Source of the DNA: Vibrio maerlii
GTDB lineage: Bacteria > Pseudomonadota > Gammaproteobacteria > Enterobacterales > Vibrionaceae
NCBI RefSeq assembly: GCF_003415655.1
Contig: NZ_QRHC01000001.1
Location: 62,001 to 126,000 of the forward strand
Length of the DNA: 64,000 bases
Direction: 5' to 3'
Program-made: the position numbers and the translations under genes
Shown here: positions 63,046-64,000 of the stretch, piece after piece
How positions within the stretch are numbered: the stretch's first letter is position 1
Layout: every line of letters begins with the position of its first letter
Notes under the pieces: model-generated
What the model saw: the letters and a program-made list of their open reading frames with translations, nothing else
What the model was told of the DNA's origin: nothing
The model's database searches: none

Positions 63046-63798
63046 ATGGATGCAAGCGTAGAGTCCAAACAAGCCGATAATAAACTCGGATTGTCATTTA
63101 CCTTCTTCGAGAAGGAGTTAAGGGAGAACCTTGAATCCATTGGTATTGTCAATGTAGGGCTGATTATATATACCGATATAAACAAACCCGTGCTTAAAAC
63201 ATTAGAACCTATATCGGTAAGCCTAAACTTCTGTTCTGAAGTCGAGAGTAATCTCACCATTTACTTAAAGAAAAGTGTGCAGCACGAAAGGAAGGTCATC
63301 CATCATGATATCGATTATCTCATAGATCAAACCTTGCTCAGTCAAACCAACTTAACGATTACCGAACCTTCTCCCAACCTGTATATGGTCACCGATAAGA
63401 TCAACTACAACTTCAACCTGACAATATTACTTCATAGCTTCACACTATTAGGTCAGTACGAATATTCAAAGCTCCGTCTAATCTCTGACATAGCAATTGC
63501 CTGGGCGAATTCATGGGTATCACACCAGAAACTACTCAATGCCTGGGAGCACCTGTCCTACACGAATAGAAAGCCCGGCTTCCCCGTACTGACCGCGTCC
63601 GAATCAGAAGTATTCCACCATATTCTTCGCGGCTGGACCTGTTCAGAGATTGCCAATATAAGGCAAGTATCAAAAGAAACCGTACGAAGTCAAATAAAAA
63701 GCATATTACACAAGTCTCAATGCAATAATCAGAACCAACTTCTTGCGCGTTACGGCCACAGTCAATGGTTCAGTAGCAGCCCTTTCGGTGTGATATGA
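63046..63798 (+). CDS. LuxR-type transcriptional regulator
   Basis: The 250-residue regulator ends in a LuxR helix-turn-helix (about 180-240; LTASESEVFHHILRGWTCSEIANIRQVSKETVRSQIKSILHKS). The N-terminal 170 residues have no recognised domain and lack a receiver signature or clear acyl-homoserine-lactone motif. GGGAG lies 7 nt before the ATG. It may control the adjacent partial gene. Confidence 0.82.
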   Translation: MDASVESKQADNKLGLSFTFFEKELRENLESIGIVNVGLIIYTDINKPVLKTLEPISVSLNFCSEVESNLTIYLKKSVQHERKVIHHDIDYLIDQTLLSQTNLTITEPSPNLYMVTDKINYNFNLTILLHSFTLLGQYEYSKLRLISDIAIAWANSWVSHQKLLNAWEHLSYTNRKPGFPVLTASESEVFHHILRGWTCSEIANIRQVSKETVRSQIKSILHKSQCNNQNQLLARYGHSQWFSSSPFGVI

Positions 63799-63833
63799 CT
63801 AACTTGAACAATTAGGTTTCGAAGAGGCTGACT

Positions 63834-64000
63834 ATGAAAATCGTTAATTTGATTGTCAAAGGAAAGCACATTGTTATGCTCTCCATCGCTGTTTTAATCA
63901 CCTTCAACCACAAAGAAAGTGTGCTTAGTTTCCTTGCACAGTTTTCGACAGCAACAAAAACTCCAAGTGTCTCTGTCATCGCTATTGAGCTCTTCATACT
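63834..64000 (+). CDS. Partial membrane or exported protein, N-terminus only
   Basis: An ATG at 63834 with GAGG 6 nt upstream opens a frame past the window edge, 55 residues visible. A hydrophobic stretch (IVMLSIAVLITF) follows a basic start (MKIVNLIVKGKH), reading as a signal or anchor. It lies 35 bp after the LuxR-type gene, so the two are probably cotranscribed. The family cannot be assigned. Confidence 0.5.
   Translation, partial: MKIVNLIVKGKHIVMLSIAVLITFNHKESVLSFLAQFSTATKTPSVSVIAIELFI

Noticed and set aside
1..64000. CRISPR arrays, integron cassettes, prophage or defence genes
   Set aside because: No spaced direct repeats, integrase, transposase, phage structural or known defence motifs were seen on either strand.

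Overview
The window reads as an ordinary chromosomal stretch of a marine Vibrio, probably of the Splendidus clade. The support is indirect: AT-leaning composition, the Vibrio-type TonB2/TtpC cluster, a ViuB-like siderophore-interacting protein, divergent porins, an adenine riboswitch in front of add as known from V. vulnificus, and Vibrio-like small proteins. I see no rRNA, tRNA, CRISPR array, transposase or prophage. Sixty coding regions are called; the first and last run off the window edges.

Layout. 1-10050: signalling and envelope genes on the minus strand (a partial membrane protein, a double-receiver histidine kinase, a QEGLA-motif metallopeptidase-like protein, a tandem solute-binding-domain diguanylate cyclase and a DUF748 envelope protein). 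10246-17116: an alpha-glucoside ABC importer (aglEFGK) divergent from an intracellular alpha-glucosidase (aglA). 17226-24535: gamma-glutamyltransferase, a purine deaminase behind an adenine riboswitch, an alpha/beta-hydrolase lipoprotein, the pseudouridine pair psuK-psuG and a c-type cytochrome. 24639-30923: a beta-glucoside PTS locus (EIIB, EIIC, 6-phospho-beta-glucosidase, EIIA, LacI repressor, and a second divergent EIIC) with a CRP site and a perfect LacI-type operator. 31313-44185: an iron-acquisition island with a catecholate-type ABC importer, a LysR regulator, a TonB-dependent receptor, the TonB2 energy module and a ViuB-like reductase, with Fur-box-like sites at both promoters. 44385-64000: mixed housekeeping and stress genes (ThrE-like exporter, FAN1-like nuclease, MscS channel, OmpA protein, OhrR/Ohr, two divergent porins, an RhlE-like helicase, two glutaredoxins and a LuxR-type regulator).

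Most distinctive signals. (1) A 67-nt purine riboswitch aptamer at 20233-20299 (minus strand) with the adenine-specifying U, in front of a deaminase whose motifs fit the adenine-deaminase branch. (2) Short CTAG-rich tandem repeats between genes: degenerate 7-bp arrays at 44193-44234, 59208-59235 and 60502-60574, an 8-bp array of 11 units at 52728-52815 and another of 5 units at 51988-52027. (3) A 71-bp inverted-repeat element at 44250-44320 directly beside one heptad array. (4) A PTS operon in which every gap between structural genes holds a potential RNA hairpin. (5) A pseudouridine kinase fused to a DNA-binding domain, with two matching operator-like repeats upstream. (6) Two small genes of 47 and 45 codons that are easily missed. 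I found no convincing wholly new multi-gene system; the repeat families and the riboswitch/deaminase pairing are the parts most worth checking.
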